Below, in pieces: positions 1-11,263 of a stretch of 64,000 bases of DNA (position 1 is the stretch's first letter; every line of letters starts with the position of its first letter). This DNA comes from Delphinapterus leucas (taxonomy: Eukaryota > Chordata > Mammalia > Artiodactyla > Monodontidae), in the NCBI RefSeq assembly GCF_002288925.2, contig NW_022098031.1, forward strand, positions 15,489,274-15,553,273. The letters run 5' to 3'. Position numbers and translations under genes: made by a program. The notes beneath the pieces are model-generated. The model made no database searches. It saw only the letters and a program-made list of their open reading frames with translations, and was not told the DNA's origin.

Positions 1-79
1 TCCGGAGCCTGTGCTCCGCAACGGGAGAGGCCACAACAGTGAGAGGCCCGCCTACCGCAAAAAAAAAAAAAAAAAAAGT
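1..79 (+). mobile_element. CHR-type SINE, 3' end only
   Basis: The window opens inside a short CHR-type SINE. The visible part reads gcctgtgctccgcaacggg and ends in a run of A, exactly like the 3' halves of the complete copies at 43,014 and 61,201. The 5' part lies outside the window. The long uniform poly(A) points to a fairly young copy. Confidence 0.9.
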
Positions 80-716
80 GGTTATTAGATCAGCCATTTA
101 AAACTGAACTTACTAGTCATGTCAAACACATAGTCAAATACTTTTACTTTTTTTCCATTTGACCATGAGTAGTTTATTTTGATATGTAACATGAAAACAA
201 AACAGCTATTTTTTATAGTCAGCTTCTAAACACCGTCTCCCAGACGAATGACTCTTTTGTTTGGGAGATTCATAGACCTTTTTAATTATGCAAAGAATGC
301 CCAAAAACCTATATAGGGAGCAGTGAGGCAAAAAAAGAGATAAATGTCTCTGCATATTCAAGTGCTATGACATCTGCAATTTACTTTAAAATACTTCAGC
401 ATAGATAGAGTGACATTATGTATTAGTAAGGCTAAAATACAACTCGGGCACATTCAGATGTTCTAATAAGGATTTTGCACTGACTTGATAGAAGGGAGCA
501 GGGGAGACAGCTAGATTTTATCAAAAAGGCCCTACACTCCAGACAGAGCTACTATAAGCACTTTGGTGACCTTCTTCTCTGATCAGCAACTGACATTTTG
601 TTAATGAGCATAATGGTGAAATTTGTAATTATCAGCATAAATGAAGTTAGAAATAGACTCTCACCAGTGAAAATAGTACTATTCAAGATATGTAAATTGG
701 CTAAACTACTTTAGCA
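80..716. other. single-copy DNA, nothing recognised
   Basis: AT-rich sequence between the first SINE and the hAT element. I see no open frame, no repeat I can name and no regulatory motif that stands out. Confidence 0.5.
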
Positions 717-1279
717 CAGGGATTGGCAGACTAGGACCCACAGGCCAAATTTGGGCCCCCTTAGTTTTAGACCCCTTAGTTTTAGACCTGTGAGCTACGA
801 GTAGTTTTTACAATTTTTAATGATTGGGAAAAAATTTTAAAGACGATTTCATGACATGTGCAAATTATATAAAATTAGCTTTTGGCATCCATAAACAAAA
901 TCTTATTAGAACACAGCCACAATCATTTGTTTATGTATTTCTAGGGCAGGGATCAGCAAATGTTTTCTGTAGAGGCTAAGAAAGTAAACAGTTCAGGCTT
1001 CACGGGGCAAACCGTCTCTATCACAACACTCAATTCTGCTATTGTAGAATAATGGCAGATATAGATAATACAAAAATGAATTGGTGCGTCCCAACATAAC
1101 TCTATTCTGTAAAGACGGGCAGGATTTGGCCTGTGGGCCATAGTTGGCCAACTCAAGGTCTATGGCTGCTTTTGCAATACAATGACACAGTTCAGTAGTT
1201 GCAACAGAGACCAAATGGCCTAAGAAGCCTAAAACATTTTCTATTTGGCCCTTTACGGACAAAGTTTGTCAACCCCTAA
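717..1279 (-). mobile_element. hAT-Charlie-like DNA transposon (outer copy, split)
   Basis: Non-autonomous hAT-type element in two pieces, 717-946 and 1158-1279. It starts cagggattggcag and ends gtcaacccct, matching the familiar mammalian repeat with inner phrases such as 'ggaacacagccac' and 'ctatggctgcttttgc'. I do not trust my memory of the family name. Eight-base flanks ctttagca (709-716) and ctctagaa (1280-1287) agree at 6 of 8 positions, the TSD length of hAT elements. The middle is occupied by another copy of the same family in the opposite orientation. No transposase is encoded; the short frames over this stretch are chance. Confidence 0.75.
947..1157 (+). mobile_element. hAT-Charlie-like DNA transposon (inner copy)
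   Basis: A second copy of the family that flanks it, here reading cagggatcagcaaatgtttt through ggccatagttggccaactc. It is flanked by ttctaggg (939-946) and gtctatgg (1158-1165), 6 of 8 matching. The right-hand 8-mer is the consensus of the outer element at that point, which confirms that the inner copy landed inside the outer one. Confidence 0.75.
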
Positions 1280-1283
1280 CTCT

Positions 1284-1412
1284 AGAATATAAGCTCCATG
1301 AGATCAGGAACCTTGGCCTTCCTGCCTATAACTATATTCCCAGAATTTATTCATAGAGCAGTGCCGGGCCCTTGGCAGGCACTTGAAATTATTTGTTAAA
1401 TGAATGAACAAA
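1284..1412 (+). mobile_element. L2 LINE, 3' end
   Basis: Contains the diagnostic L2 tail phrases: ataagctccatgagatcagg, then a gtgccgggcccttggcaggc block, and ends ttgttaaatgaatgaacaaa. This is an ancient fragment with no coding part. Confidence 0.75.
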
Positions 1413-2976
1413 TATAAACATAAGCTTGCTGTGCCTGAAAACTCACTGTCCCACCAAGCAGCTTATTCCATTTTGGAACAGGCTAGTGTTCTGCCTTATA
1501 GTGAAGTTGAAATCTGTCTCCCTATAACTTCTACCCAAGATCCCAACTATGCACTCCTCTGTCGCTCATAAAATCCTAACCTGGGAGGGTGATCTCTCAA
1601 GATGGCGACCTAGATTGTTCCTGACTTTACTCCCCCCGACGAGAAGGACGACTAATAACTATTCAAGAACAAGACAGCACTGAGAGAATCCTAGAACACA
1701 GGGGTGAGGCTGAAGCACCCCGTGTACCACAGAGACCAATACAGACTGCATTAGAAGGTAAGAGAAGTGGCTACACATTGACTGCATTGCCCTTTCCCAA
1801 GGCCAAGACAGCACCGTGCAGACAGCTCTCCCCTGAACCTCTGGTTCCTCCAGTGGGAAAGGAGAACCTAGCAGGGACAACCAGTTCTCCGCAGAACTGT
1901 GGATCACTTTGAGGGAGCCCCTACTCTGATCTTGCATCATGGGGACGGCAGGGGAGTCTGTGGAGCTAAACCACTGGTAATTTGACCGTGATGGAGAAGC
2001 GGGGAGGGGCTTGCAATAACCAGCACACGGATCTTGGCAGACCGAGCTTACACCTGCGGTGCCCAACCAGTGATCCCGGCCAGCGGCTTTGCTCTCCTGC
2101 AGAACCAAGTCAGGGGCACGTTCTGACCAGGGAACCCTGTGGGGTGTAGATCTGCCTGATTCAGATCCTCAAAGAAGGAGTTTTGCCGGCCCCCGAGTTC
2201 AGTTTCTCCTGCCCAGGCAAGGAGCTGAATCACAGCCCCACTCACTATAGAGAATGTCTTCTGGTCCCCTCTGCCCAGAAGAGCTGGAGACAACTCCTGG
2301 AAGCTGTGCAGCCCAGTATCACTCAAGCCAAGATATGGGCAGGCAGAGCTGATAGTTTGCGGAACAACGCCGGCGACCCTAGTTGGTCAGGAAGCTTGGG
2401 GTGTGGGTTGGCTTGAGTTAAGACAAAAAGCAAAGAACCTCAGCAGTTTTAGAGCTGCTTCTCCCACTGTACCCAGGCAGGGAATCTAACTTGCAGCCCT
2501 GCTCACTGAATACAGCCTACAGCCTGTCCAACCAGGAGACCTAACCAGAGCACGCAGGAAGCTGCAGAGCCAATCCAATAGCCCCATGTACAGTGGTGCT
2601 TGAACAGAGAGCACAGTCCGTGGCTTCCCCCATCGGTGGAACAACACCAGTGGTCTCACCTGACCAGGGGATTCAGTGCACACTCTGGCCTCATTCAGGT
2701 CCCCAAACAACAAGCTGTACAGGCCCTGGGTCCCATCCTGCTGCCCTGCCAGGTCAGGGAAGTTAATTCACAGCCTCATTTAATACTGAACATAGTACTC
2801 AGCCCTGACCATCTAGTAAGCCTAACCAGAGAATCCAGGCAACCACAGAACCCATCCTACAGCCTCATTTGGGCAGGAAACCAAGCTAGCAGTCCTATTC
2901 AAGTGTTCTTAGCCAGTGGCACACCCCCATTCCCGTCCTCAGAGCTCAAACAGTTGCCTTGCCCAATAGACCATAA

Positions 2977-3194
2977 GGGACTTCCCTGGTGGTCCGGCAG
3001 TTAAGACTCCACGCTCCCAATGTAGGGGGCCCGGGTTCAATCCCTGGTCGGGGAACTAGATCCCGCATGCTGCAACTAAGAGCCTGCATGCTGCAACAAA
3101 GATCCTGCATGCTGCAACAAAGATCCTACATGCTGCAACTAAGACCGGTGCAGCCAAATAAATAATTAATTAATTAATTAATTTTAAAAATTAA
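2977..3194 (+). mobile_element. CHR-2-like SINE
   Basis: tRNA-derived SINE with head gggacttccctggtggtcc, B box gggttcaatccc and a body with repeated 'catgctgcaac' modules, ending in an (AATT)n-rich tail. It is bounded by a perfect 12-bp TSD aatagaccataa (2965-2976 and 3195-3206) and sits in the 5' region of the old L1. The tgctgcaac modules distinguish it from the longer CHR copies elsewhere in the window. Confidence 0.9.
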
Positions 3195-3436
3195 AATAGA
3201 CCATAAAAGCAGGCCTCACCTGCCCTGGGACATTACCAGCAGGCACACTCAGAAACCCAAACTGTGCTGACTGTGAAGAACCATCTCTGCCAAAGCAAGC
3301 CTATAAAGTCTGGAAGAGCAGCCTGATTACTCAAACACACAGTTACCAACATAAGGAATCAAGAATCACAAAAAATCAGGTAAACGAGACACCACTAAAG
3401 GCAACTAAAAAAGCTCCAGTAACTGACCCTAAAGAA

Positions 3437-4614
3437 ATGGAGATCTATGAACTGTCAGATGAAGAATTCAGAATAATCCTCTTAAAGAAGTTTAGTAAAC
3501 TACAAGAAAACATAGGCAGGCAGCTAAAAGAAATTGGGAAAATGACACATGAACAAAACAAGAAGTTCGACAAGGAAATAGCAATCATAAAAAAAAAAAA
3601 AACAAACGTAAACAGAAGTCCTGGAGCTGAAAAATAAAATACGGTAACTGAACTAAAGAATTCAATAAAGAGTTTCAAAAGCAGACTCAACCATGCAGTA
3701 GAAAGAATCAGCAACCTAAAGAACAGAACGTTAGAAGTTACCCTATCAGAGGAGCAAAAGGAAAAAGTAATGAAGAAGAATGAAGATGAAGTAAGGCACA
3801 GAAGGACAAATATCACGTGATATTGCTCATATGTGGAATCTAGAAAAATGGTACAAATGAACTTATTTACAAAACAGAAAGAGAATCACAGATGTAGAAA
3901 AGAAACTTATGGTTACCAAGGGGGAAAGGGGGTGGAGGGATAAATTGGGAGATTGGGATTGACACATACACACTATCATATATAAAATAGATAACTAATA
4001 AGAACCTACTGTATAGAACAGGGAACTCTACTCAATACTCTGTAATGACCTACACGGGAAAAGAATCTAAAAAAAGAGTGGAGATATATATAACTGATTC
4101 ACTTTGCTGTACACCTGAAACTAACAGAACACTGTAAATCAACTATACTCCAATAAATATTAATTTAAAAAAATGAAGAAAGCCTCTGGTATTATGGGAC
4201 ATAGGGAAAAGAAATAGTATTCACATTATGGGAGTGCCAGAAAGAGAAGAGGAACAGGGAATGGAAAGTATATTTAAAGGAACAATGGCTGAAAATTTCC
4301 TAAACCTAGGGAGAGAAATAGACATGAAGATCCATGAGGCCCAAAGGACCTCAAATAGTTTGAACCCATATAGGACTACAGTGAGACACATTATAATTAA
4401 ACTGTCAAAAATCAAAGACAAAGAAAGAATTTTAATGGTAGAAAGAGAAAAAAAAAGAAGACACATACAAGAGAACCCCATAACTTTATTGGTGGATTTC
4501 TTGACAGAAAATTTTCAGACCAGGAGAGAATGGGATGACATATTCTAAATGTTGAAAGACAATAAATGTCAACCAAGAATTCTATACCCAGCAAAGCTGC
4601 CCTTCAGAGACAAA
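3437..4614 (+). pseudogene. L1 ORF1 remnant, split by a younger L1 tail
   Basis: ORF1 encodes the RNA-binding chaperone p40 of L1. The N-terminal part is seen at 3437-3637 (EIYELSDEEFRI, a lysine-rich segment typical of the coiled-coil region). A C-terminal part lies at 4228-4548, with RTTVRHIIIKLSKIKDKERI and the following RREWDDIF block of the RNA-binding region. Between them sits an inserted L1 3' end (3787-4171). Stops and frameshifts break the frame at several points, so no protein is made. At about 4,615 the sequence leaves ORF1 and continues in ORF2 without the normal spacer. Confidence 0.8.
3787..4171 (+). mobile_element. 5'-truncated L1, 3' end only
   Basis: Begins with the last codons of ORF2 (gctcatatgtggaatctag) and continues through the 3' UTR to ctccaataaatattaattt. 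An 8-bp TSD aatgaaga is visible at 3779-3786 and 4172-4179. The insertion lies in ORF1 of the older L1, whose sequence resumes after it, so this copy is younger than its host. Confidence 0.85.
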
Positions 4615-7600
4615 GGAGAAGAAAGGAAATACTAAAGATTAGAGCAGAAATAAATGAAATGGAGAACAGAAAAACAACAGAAAAGATTAACCAAACTAAA
4701 AGTTGGTCCTTTGAAGAGATTAAAAAAACTGACAAATTGCTAGCTAGACTAACCAAGGAAAAAAGAGAAAGGACCCAAATCAACAAAATTATAAATGAAA
4801 AATGAGACATTATAACTGATACTGCAGAAACTCAAAGGATCATAAGAGTCTACTATGAACAACAATACACCAACAAACTGGAAACCTAAAAGCAATGGAA
4901 AAACTCTTAGAAGCATGCAACTTACCAAGACTGAATCAGGAAGAAATAGAAAATGTGAATAGACCAATTGCTGGTAAGGGGATTAAATCAGTAATCAAAA
5001 ATCTTCCAACAAAGAAAAGCCCAGGACCAAATGGCATCACTGGTGAATTTTACCAAAAATTTAAAGAATTAACAATACCCTTCTCAAACTCTTCCAAAAA
5101 ATCAAAGAGGACTGCACACTCACAATCTCATTTTACAAGGCTGGCACTACCTGATACCAAAACCAGAAAAGAACACTGATAGAAAACTGCACGCCAATAT
5201 CCCTGATGAATATAGATGTAAAGATTCTCAATAAAATACTAGCAAACCAAATTCAGCAGCACATTAAAAGGGTCATACACCACGAGCAAGTGTGATTTAT
5301 CCCTAAGATGCAAGGATGGTTCAACATACACAAATCAATCAATGTGATATGTCACATTAATAGATTGAAAGAAAAGGATCATATGATCATCTCAGTAGAC
5401 ACAGAAAAGGCAGCTCACACAATTCAACATCCATTAATGATAAAAACTCCTAATGAATCAGGCATAGAAGTAACATATCTCAACATAGTAAAGGCCATAT
5501 ATGACAAGCCCACACCTAACATCATACTTAATAGTGAAGGGTTGAAAGCTTTTCCTCTAAGATCAAGAACAAGGCAAGGGTGATCACTCTCACCACTTCT
5601 ATTCAAACACAGTACTAGAAGTTCTAGCTAGAGCAATCAGGCAAGTAAAAGAAATAAAAGGTATCAGAATTGAAAATGAAGAAGTAAAATTGTCTCATTT
5701 GCAGATGACATTATTTTATATATAGAAAATCCTAAAGACTCAACCAAAAAACTGTTAGACATAATAAATTAACTGAGTAAAGTTGTAGGCTACAAATTGA
5801 CATACAAAAATCAGTAGTGTTTCTATACACTAACAAGAAATTTTCTGAAAAATAAAAGAAATTAATCTCATTTAAAATAGCATCAAAAACAATAAAATAC
5901 TTAGGAATAAATTTAACTAAAGAAGTGAAAGTTCTCTGAAAATTACAAGACATTGGTGAAAGAAACTGAAGGAGGCACAAATAAATGGAAAGGTATCCCT
6001 TGTTCATGGATTGATACTGTCAAAATGTCAATACTACCAAAGTCATTTATAGATTCAGTGCAATCCCTATCAAGTTTCCAATGACATTTTTTACAGGAGT
6101 AGAAAAAACACTCCTAAAATTCATATGAAACCACAAATGACCCTGAATAGCCAAAGAAATCCTGAGAAAGAAGAACAATGCAGGAGGCATCGCACTTCCT
6201 GATTTCAAGCTATCCTATAAAACTGTAGTCATCAAAACGGGATGGTTCTGGCATAAAAACAGACAAATACACCAATGGAACAGAATCGAGAGCCCAGAAA
6301 TAAACCCAAGCACATACAGTCAGCTAATATTTGACAAGAAGCCAAGAATACTCAGTGGGGAAGGAAATGAGAGTCTTCAATAACGGCTGCTGGGATAATT
6401 GGATATTCACATGTAAAAGAATGAAACTGGACCCATATCTTACACCACTCATAAAAAATAACTCAAAATGGATTGAAGACTTAAATGTAAGATGTGAAAC
6501 CATGAAACTCATAGTAGAAAACATAGGAATAAAGCTCCTTGACATGGGTCTTAGTAATAATTTTCTGGATATGAGAGCTAAAGCCGAAGCAGCAAAATAA
6601 AAAATAAACAAGTGGGACTAAATCGAACTAAGAAGCTTCTACACAGTAAAAGAAGCTATCAACATAGTGAAAAGGCAACTTACGCAATAGGAAAAAATAT
6701 ATGCAAACCATATATCTGATAAGGGGTTGATATTCAAAATATATAAAGAAGTCATACACTTAAAAAAATTTTATATATATATATTTTTTAAATTTTTTGG
6801 CTGCATCAGGTCTTTGTTGCTGTGCACAGGCTTTCTCTAGTGGCAGCGAGCAGGGGCTACCCTATGTTGAGGTGCGCAGACTTCTCGTTGTGGTGGCTTC
6901 CCTTGTTGCGGACCACAGGCTCTAGAGTGCACAGGCTTCAGTAGTTGTGGCATGTGGGCTCAGAAGTTGTGGCACACAGAATCAGTAGTTGTGGCTCATG
7001 AGCTCTAGAGCGCAGGCTCAGTAGTTGTGGCGCACAGGATTAGTTGCTCCGTGGCATGTGGGATCTTCCCAGACCAGGGATCGAACCAGTGTCCCCTGCA
7101 CTGGCAGACAGATTCTTAACCACTGTGCCACCAGGGAAGTCCCCAAGAACTCATATAATTCAACAGCAAAAATAAATAAATAACCCAATTTAAAAATGGG
7201 CAAAAGACCTGAACAGATATTTCTTCAAAGAAACATACATGAAAAGGCAACAGGTACATGAAAAGATATTCCATATCACTAGTCATTAGGGAAATGCAAA
7301 TTAAAACCACAACAAGATATCACCTCATATCTGTTAGCAATCATCAAAAAGACAAGAGATAACAAATGCTGTTGTGGATGCAGAGAAAAGAGAAACTCTT
7401 ATGCCCTGTTGGTGGGATTGTAAATTAGTGAAGCCACTATGGAAAATAGTATAGAGGACCCTCAAAAATTAAAAATAGAACTACCATATGATTCAGCAAC
7501 TCCACTTCTGGGAATATCTCCAAAGGAAATGAAAACACTAACTTGAAAAGATATCTGTACCCCCATGTTCATAGCAACATTATTTACAATAGCCAAGACA

Positions 7601-7800
7601 TGGAAACAGCTTAAGTGTCCACTGATGGATGAATAAAGACGCTGTGGTATATATAATATGATGGAATATTACTTAGCCATTAAAAAAAACCAAGGAAATC
7701 CTACCTTTGTGACAACATGAATGGACCTTGAAGGCATTATGCTAAGTTAAAAAGTCAGAGAAAGATAAATACTGTATGATCTCACTTATATTTGGAATAA
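4615..7800 (+). pseudogene. L1 ORF2 remnant without endonuclease part
   Basis: ORF2 normally encodes an N-terminal AP-like endonuclease, a reverse transcriptase and a C-terminal Cys-rich motif. Here similarity starts at roughly residue 330 (KEILKIRAEINEMENRK, then TKSWSFEEI) and runs through reverse transcriptase blocks such as NLPTKKSPGPNGITGEFYQ and [12 protein letters not shown] text, to WDNWIFTCKRMKLD at about 6,390. A reverse SINE interrupts it at 6761-7144. There are many stops and frameshifts, including one near the FADD box at about 5,700. The endonuclease coding part is absent, not merely diverged. Confidence 0.8.
6761..7144 (-). mobile_element. CHR-type SINE (long form)
   Basis: Read on the minus strand it starts ggggacttccctggtggcac and carries the B box ggttcgatccc, followed by gccacaactac modules. 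On the plus strand the A/T-rich tail comes first. Diverged flanks aagaagtcatacact (6746-6760) and aagaactcatataat (7145-7159) are the TSD. It is inserted into ORF2 of the old L1. Confidence 0.9.
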
Positions 7801-8224
7801 TAATTTTTAAAAACCCCACAAACCCATAAAAAAAGAGATCAGAGTTATGGTTACCAGAGGCAGAGGGTGGGTGGAGGAGAAATGGAGGAAGGTGGTCAAA
7901 AGGCACAAACTCCCAGTTCTAAGATAAATAGGTACTAGGGATGTAACGTACAACATGATGACTAGGGCCAACACTGTTGTATGATATATAGGAATACTGT
8001 TAAGAGTAACTTCTATGAGTTCTCATCACAAGGAGAAATTTTGTCTGTTTTTCTTTTTTCATTCTTTTTCTTCTTTCTAAATGAGAAGATGGATGTTAGC
8101 TGAACCTACTGTGGTAATCATTTTGCAATATATGTAAATCAAACCATAATGCTGTAGGCCTTATACAGTGATATAGGTCAATTATTTCTCAATAAAGCTG
8201 GAGGAAAAAAACCCTAATCTGTCT

Positions 8225-8345
8225 TCTACCTGCAACTTCTTCAAATATTTGAAGATGATTATGTTCCCTGAATTGTCTCTTTAGACTGAACCGTCTTTGG
8301 CGCTCCATTCCACGGGTGATTTTTGAGTTCCTTAAAAGACTAGGG
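8225..8345. mobile_element. possible L3/CR1 LINE fragment
   Basis: The stretch around tatttgaagatgattatgtt and tctctttagactgaaccg resembles the end region of ancient L3/CR1 LINEs that I know from other mammals. A perfect 16-bp palindrome, cttcaaatatttgaag, lies at 8239-8254 and is probably chance. The assignment is weak. Confidence 0.35.
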
Positions 8346-9519
8346 GCCCTCAATGAAGATTAATAATCCACAAATCCCTGTTTATTTTCAAAAACTAACC
8401 ACAGAATTAGAAACAAAAGGTCAGTACAGCCAAAATCTGCTAATGTTCTACTTTGTCATTGGAAAATGTGGCAATACAGAATGTTATTCTCCTTTAAATG
8501 TCCAGTAAATGAAAATGATTTGCCAAATGCTGGAAAGTATTCTTATTACATGAAGAGTTGACAACAGATACAGCAGAATTCTACTCATCTTAGTTTTCTT
8601 CTTTTTATCCTGTCTAAAAAAGTTGTCTATAGATCTCTCTAAACTTTGGAGAGATATAAAGTTATTCTTAAATAACTGATTAAGCAAATTTGTTTCTTTA
8701 GCAAGTCACGCTCACTTAGTAAGTGACAACTAGCAATCTTTGGTTACCTTTAACTTTCTCATTGGCATTTGTATGAATGCCACTTCCAGAAAAGCTTTAT
8801 ACAACCAATAATTTGATTTCAGTTCCAGTCTTTAGAAACACTCAGCCTGTTTTTTGCTACATCCCAGACCCTATAGCTACATTCAGTGATTTACTTCCCC
8901 ATTTATGTCATTCTCCTAACCTCCTTTCCCTTGAGGTTCTCCCGTGACTGAAGGACAATTTTAAGCTGCTCTGCTCTGTCCTATTACAGTGAACTGAGAC
9001 AGTTAATAGTATTTCAAACATAATAAGACAACTCTAATACAATTTTGCTAACCAATGTACCTTTTACAGCAGATGGGCCACTGTAAAATATAATTAACTA
9101 AGACATACCGACGAGAAACACAAATATTACTTTTTCACCTGGAGAGCTAGATGGAAGTGCAGAAGATTGATGAAATCTAATGAAATTTAATGAACTCCAA
9201 CTGTAGTGTCTGGGCCCCTAGTGAACACGGATTCTCATAGCAGCTTTGCGTTTGGTTCTACTTACAGGAGAGGATGTTCCAGTGTTTTGTATGTGCTCTT
9301 CTTGGACCAGAAACAAACAAAAAGTTAGAGGGAGTTTTCTCCAAATGATTCTAACCTTGGAAACTCACTAAGCAGAGGTCAACTATAACAGACTGTTGAG
9401 CTAGAAATTATGCGTCCACTTCCTTTATTAAGAAACACTTTTCAAAGACCCTAGAAAATCAAATTGCCACTTAGGGGGTTCCGAAATAATCAAGACCACT
9501 AGTGACAGCGGTGTGTGAA
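8346..9519. other. single-copy DNA, nothing recognised
   Basis: I see no coding signal and no repeat I can name. Reading frames are short and interrupted. Confidence 0.5.
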
Positions 9520-9740
9520 GTGATGTGAAAAGAATGCAGACATTAGATCAAGAAACATCTGGAGCTGAACCCTCCCTCTGCCACTTGCTAGCTCTGCCAT
9601 ACTGGGGAAGTTTCTGCATTACTCTGGGTTTCAGCTTCTTCATCTGTGATTGGGGACCACCTGCCTTCGCCTTGTGAAGACGAAGCCATATAAACGTATA
9701 AGACATCTAATTAATATAAAATAGGCACCCAACAAATGTC
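9520..9740 (+). mobile_element. MIR SINE
   Basis: Shows the MIR core order: ctctgccacttgctagctc, then cactctgggtttcagcttctt and catctgtga, ending in a cacccaacaaatgt tail. This is an ancient, diverged tRNA-derived SINE. Confidence 0.75.
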
Positions 9741-9949
9741 AGTTCCCTTTTGTGACAACAAACGTGGAATGACCCCCTCCTCTTGGTTCTACAGAAAACA
9801 ATATAAATTGTAGGAAGGGGTTTCCCAGGAGTTAGGACTTTCAGTGCTAACACCCTGGGGCACATTGTTCCAAGGGCTGCATTTGATAAATATTCCAAGT
9901 TGTAAGTATATGGCTATTAGTTCCTTCCTGATGTTGAATAGTGTTTTTT

Positions 9950-10293
9950 TTTTTAAAAAAATATTATATTTATTTATGGCTGCGTTGGGTCTTCATTGCT
10001 GCACACGGGCTTTCTCTCGTAGCGAGCAGGGGCTACTCTTTGTTGCAGTGCGCAGGCTTATTGCGGTGGCTTCTCTTGTTGCGGAGCACGGACTCTAGGC
10101 ACGTGGGCTTCAGTAGTTGTGGCGTGTGGGCTCAGTAGTTGTGGCTTCCAGGCTCTAGAGTGCAGGCTCAGTAGTTGTGGTGCATGGGCTTAGTTGCTCC
10201 ACGGCATGTGGGATCTTCCCAGACCAGGGCTCGAACCCGTGTCCCCTGCACTGGCAGGCGGATTCTTAACCACTGCACCACCAGGGAAGTCCC
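9950..10293 (-). mobile_element. CHR-type SINE (long form)
   Basis: On the minus strand it begins gggacttccctggtggtgca with B box ggttcgagccc and a long body of gccacaactac modules. It is bounded by a perfect 15-bp TSD, tgaatagtgtttttt, at 9935-9949 and 10294-10308. The perfect TSD argues for a fairly recent insertion. Confidence 0.95.
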
Positions 10294-10431
10294 TGAATAG
10301 TGTTTTTTATTGTTGTGTGAAGTAGAACTGAAAAACAGGTACTCATTATGTTGATAATCTGTTTTTATTAACTTAATTGAAGATTGTAAGTATTTTTACA
10401 GTAGATTCTTAATGAGACATTTGGTAATTCT

Positions 10432-10632
10432 GGAAACATTTTTAGTTATCACAACCTGGAGCTGTGGGAGGGTGCTACTGGCATCTAGTGGGTAGAGCCA
10501 GGGATGCTACTAAAGATCTTCCATGTGCAGGAGAGCGTCCCCTCTTTTCTGCTCTTCCCTCTCCTCCCCTTCCACCAGAACAAAGAATTATCCAGCCCAA
10601 AATGTCAATAGTGCTGAGGTTGAGAAACCCTG
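10432..10632 (+). mobile_element. MER20 DNA transposon
   Basis: Matches the MER20 (hAT-Charlie) consensus phrases tgctactggcatctagtggg, agggatgct, acaaagaattatccagccca and tgaggttgagaaaccctg. The first 40 or so bases of the family are missing or too diverged to see. In placental mammals this family has been linked to regulatory activity in uterine cells, but nothing here tests that. Confidence 0.85.
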
Positions 10633-10737
10633 TTTACAGGCTAAATAATCCCTATTCTCTTTACATGTAAAGATAGTTCATAAAAAAACTAATGGCATAT
10701 CTGCCATCTCTCCACCATCTCTTCCACTTTTATATAA

Positions 10738-10945
10738 CCCAATGATGATAGTGTAGATTTGTGTAGCGCTTTAGGGACTTACAAGGTGCTTTTATGTGAT
10801 ACCTCACTTAACTCAGACAACAACATTGTGAGGAATCCATTTTTAATAATTCTCATTTTACACATTTTACCTAAGACCATACTTAAGGGCAGAGCTAAGA
10901 CTCAAACCCAAGACTTCTGGCCCTAAATCTTTCCACTGCCTCCTG
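10738..10945 (-). mobile_element. MIR SINE
   Basis: Reverse-orientation MIR: gtagcgctttagggacttac, cctcacttaactcagac, cattttacacattttac, then ggcagagctaagactcaaac and ctttccactgcctcc. The order fits an antisense MIR over about 200 bases. Confidence 0.75.
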
Positions 10946-11046
10946 CTCCACTCCTCATTCTGAACGATGCTATTCTCAAAAGAGCCCACTAAGGCAATGG
11001 ATCTCAACTGAGGATGCACATGAGAATAACCCAGGGAGATTTTTTT

Positions 11047-11245
11047 GTGTGTGTGGTACGCGGGCCTCTCACTGTTGGGGCCTCTCCCGTTGCGGAGCAC
11101 AGGCTCCGGACGCGCAGGCTCAGCGGCCATGGCTCACGGGCCCAGCCGCTCCGCGGCATGTGGGATCTTCCCGGACAGGGGCACGAACCCGTGTCCCCTG
11201 CATCGGCAGGCAGACTCTCAACCACTGCGCCACCAGGGAAGCCCC
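11047..11245 (-). mobile_element. CHR-type SINE (short form)
   Basis: The minus strand reads ggggcttccctggtggcgca, a B-box-like gggttcgtgcccc, ctccgcaacgggagaggccc and then the tail. It is bounded by a perfect 18-bp TSD, aacccagggagatttttt, at 11028-11045 or one base further, and 11246-11263. The uninterrupted body and exact TSD make this one of the youngest insertions in the window. Confidence 0.95.
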
Positions 11246-11263
11246 AACCCAGGGAGATTTTTT

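Larger units (their letters stand above)
1584..8208 (+). mobile_element. old L1 (L1M-type), near full length with internal deletion
   Basis: The element starts at the 5' UTR (gatggcgacc at about 1601) and ends at aataaagctggaggaaaaaa. Flanks aaatcctaacctg (1571-1583) and aaaccctaatctg (8209-8221) match at 11 of 13 positions and define one insertion. Inside are a CHR SINE (2977-3194), a younger L1 tail (3787-4171) and a reverse CHR SINE (6761-7144). The 5' UTR and ORF1 are followed directly by the middle of ORF2, so the ORF1 tail, the inter-ORF spacer and the ORF2 endonuclease part are missing. The 3' UTR (about 7,800-8,208) resembles old L1M families rather than the younger L1 at 21 kb. All frames are broken. 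Confidence 0.85.

Noticed and set aside
3061..3150. Short repeated units (tgctgcaac... spacing about 18-20) that look array-like
   Set aside because: They are internal modules of one CHR-2-like SINE, not a CRISPR or satellite array.
8239..8254. Perfect 16-bp palindrome cttcaaatatttgaag
   Set aside because: AT-rich palindromes of this size are plausible by chance in 64 kb, and nothing around it suggests a site.
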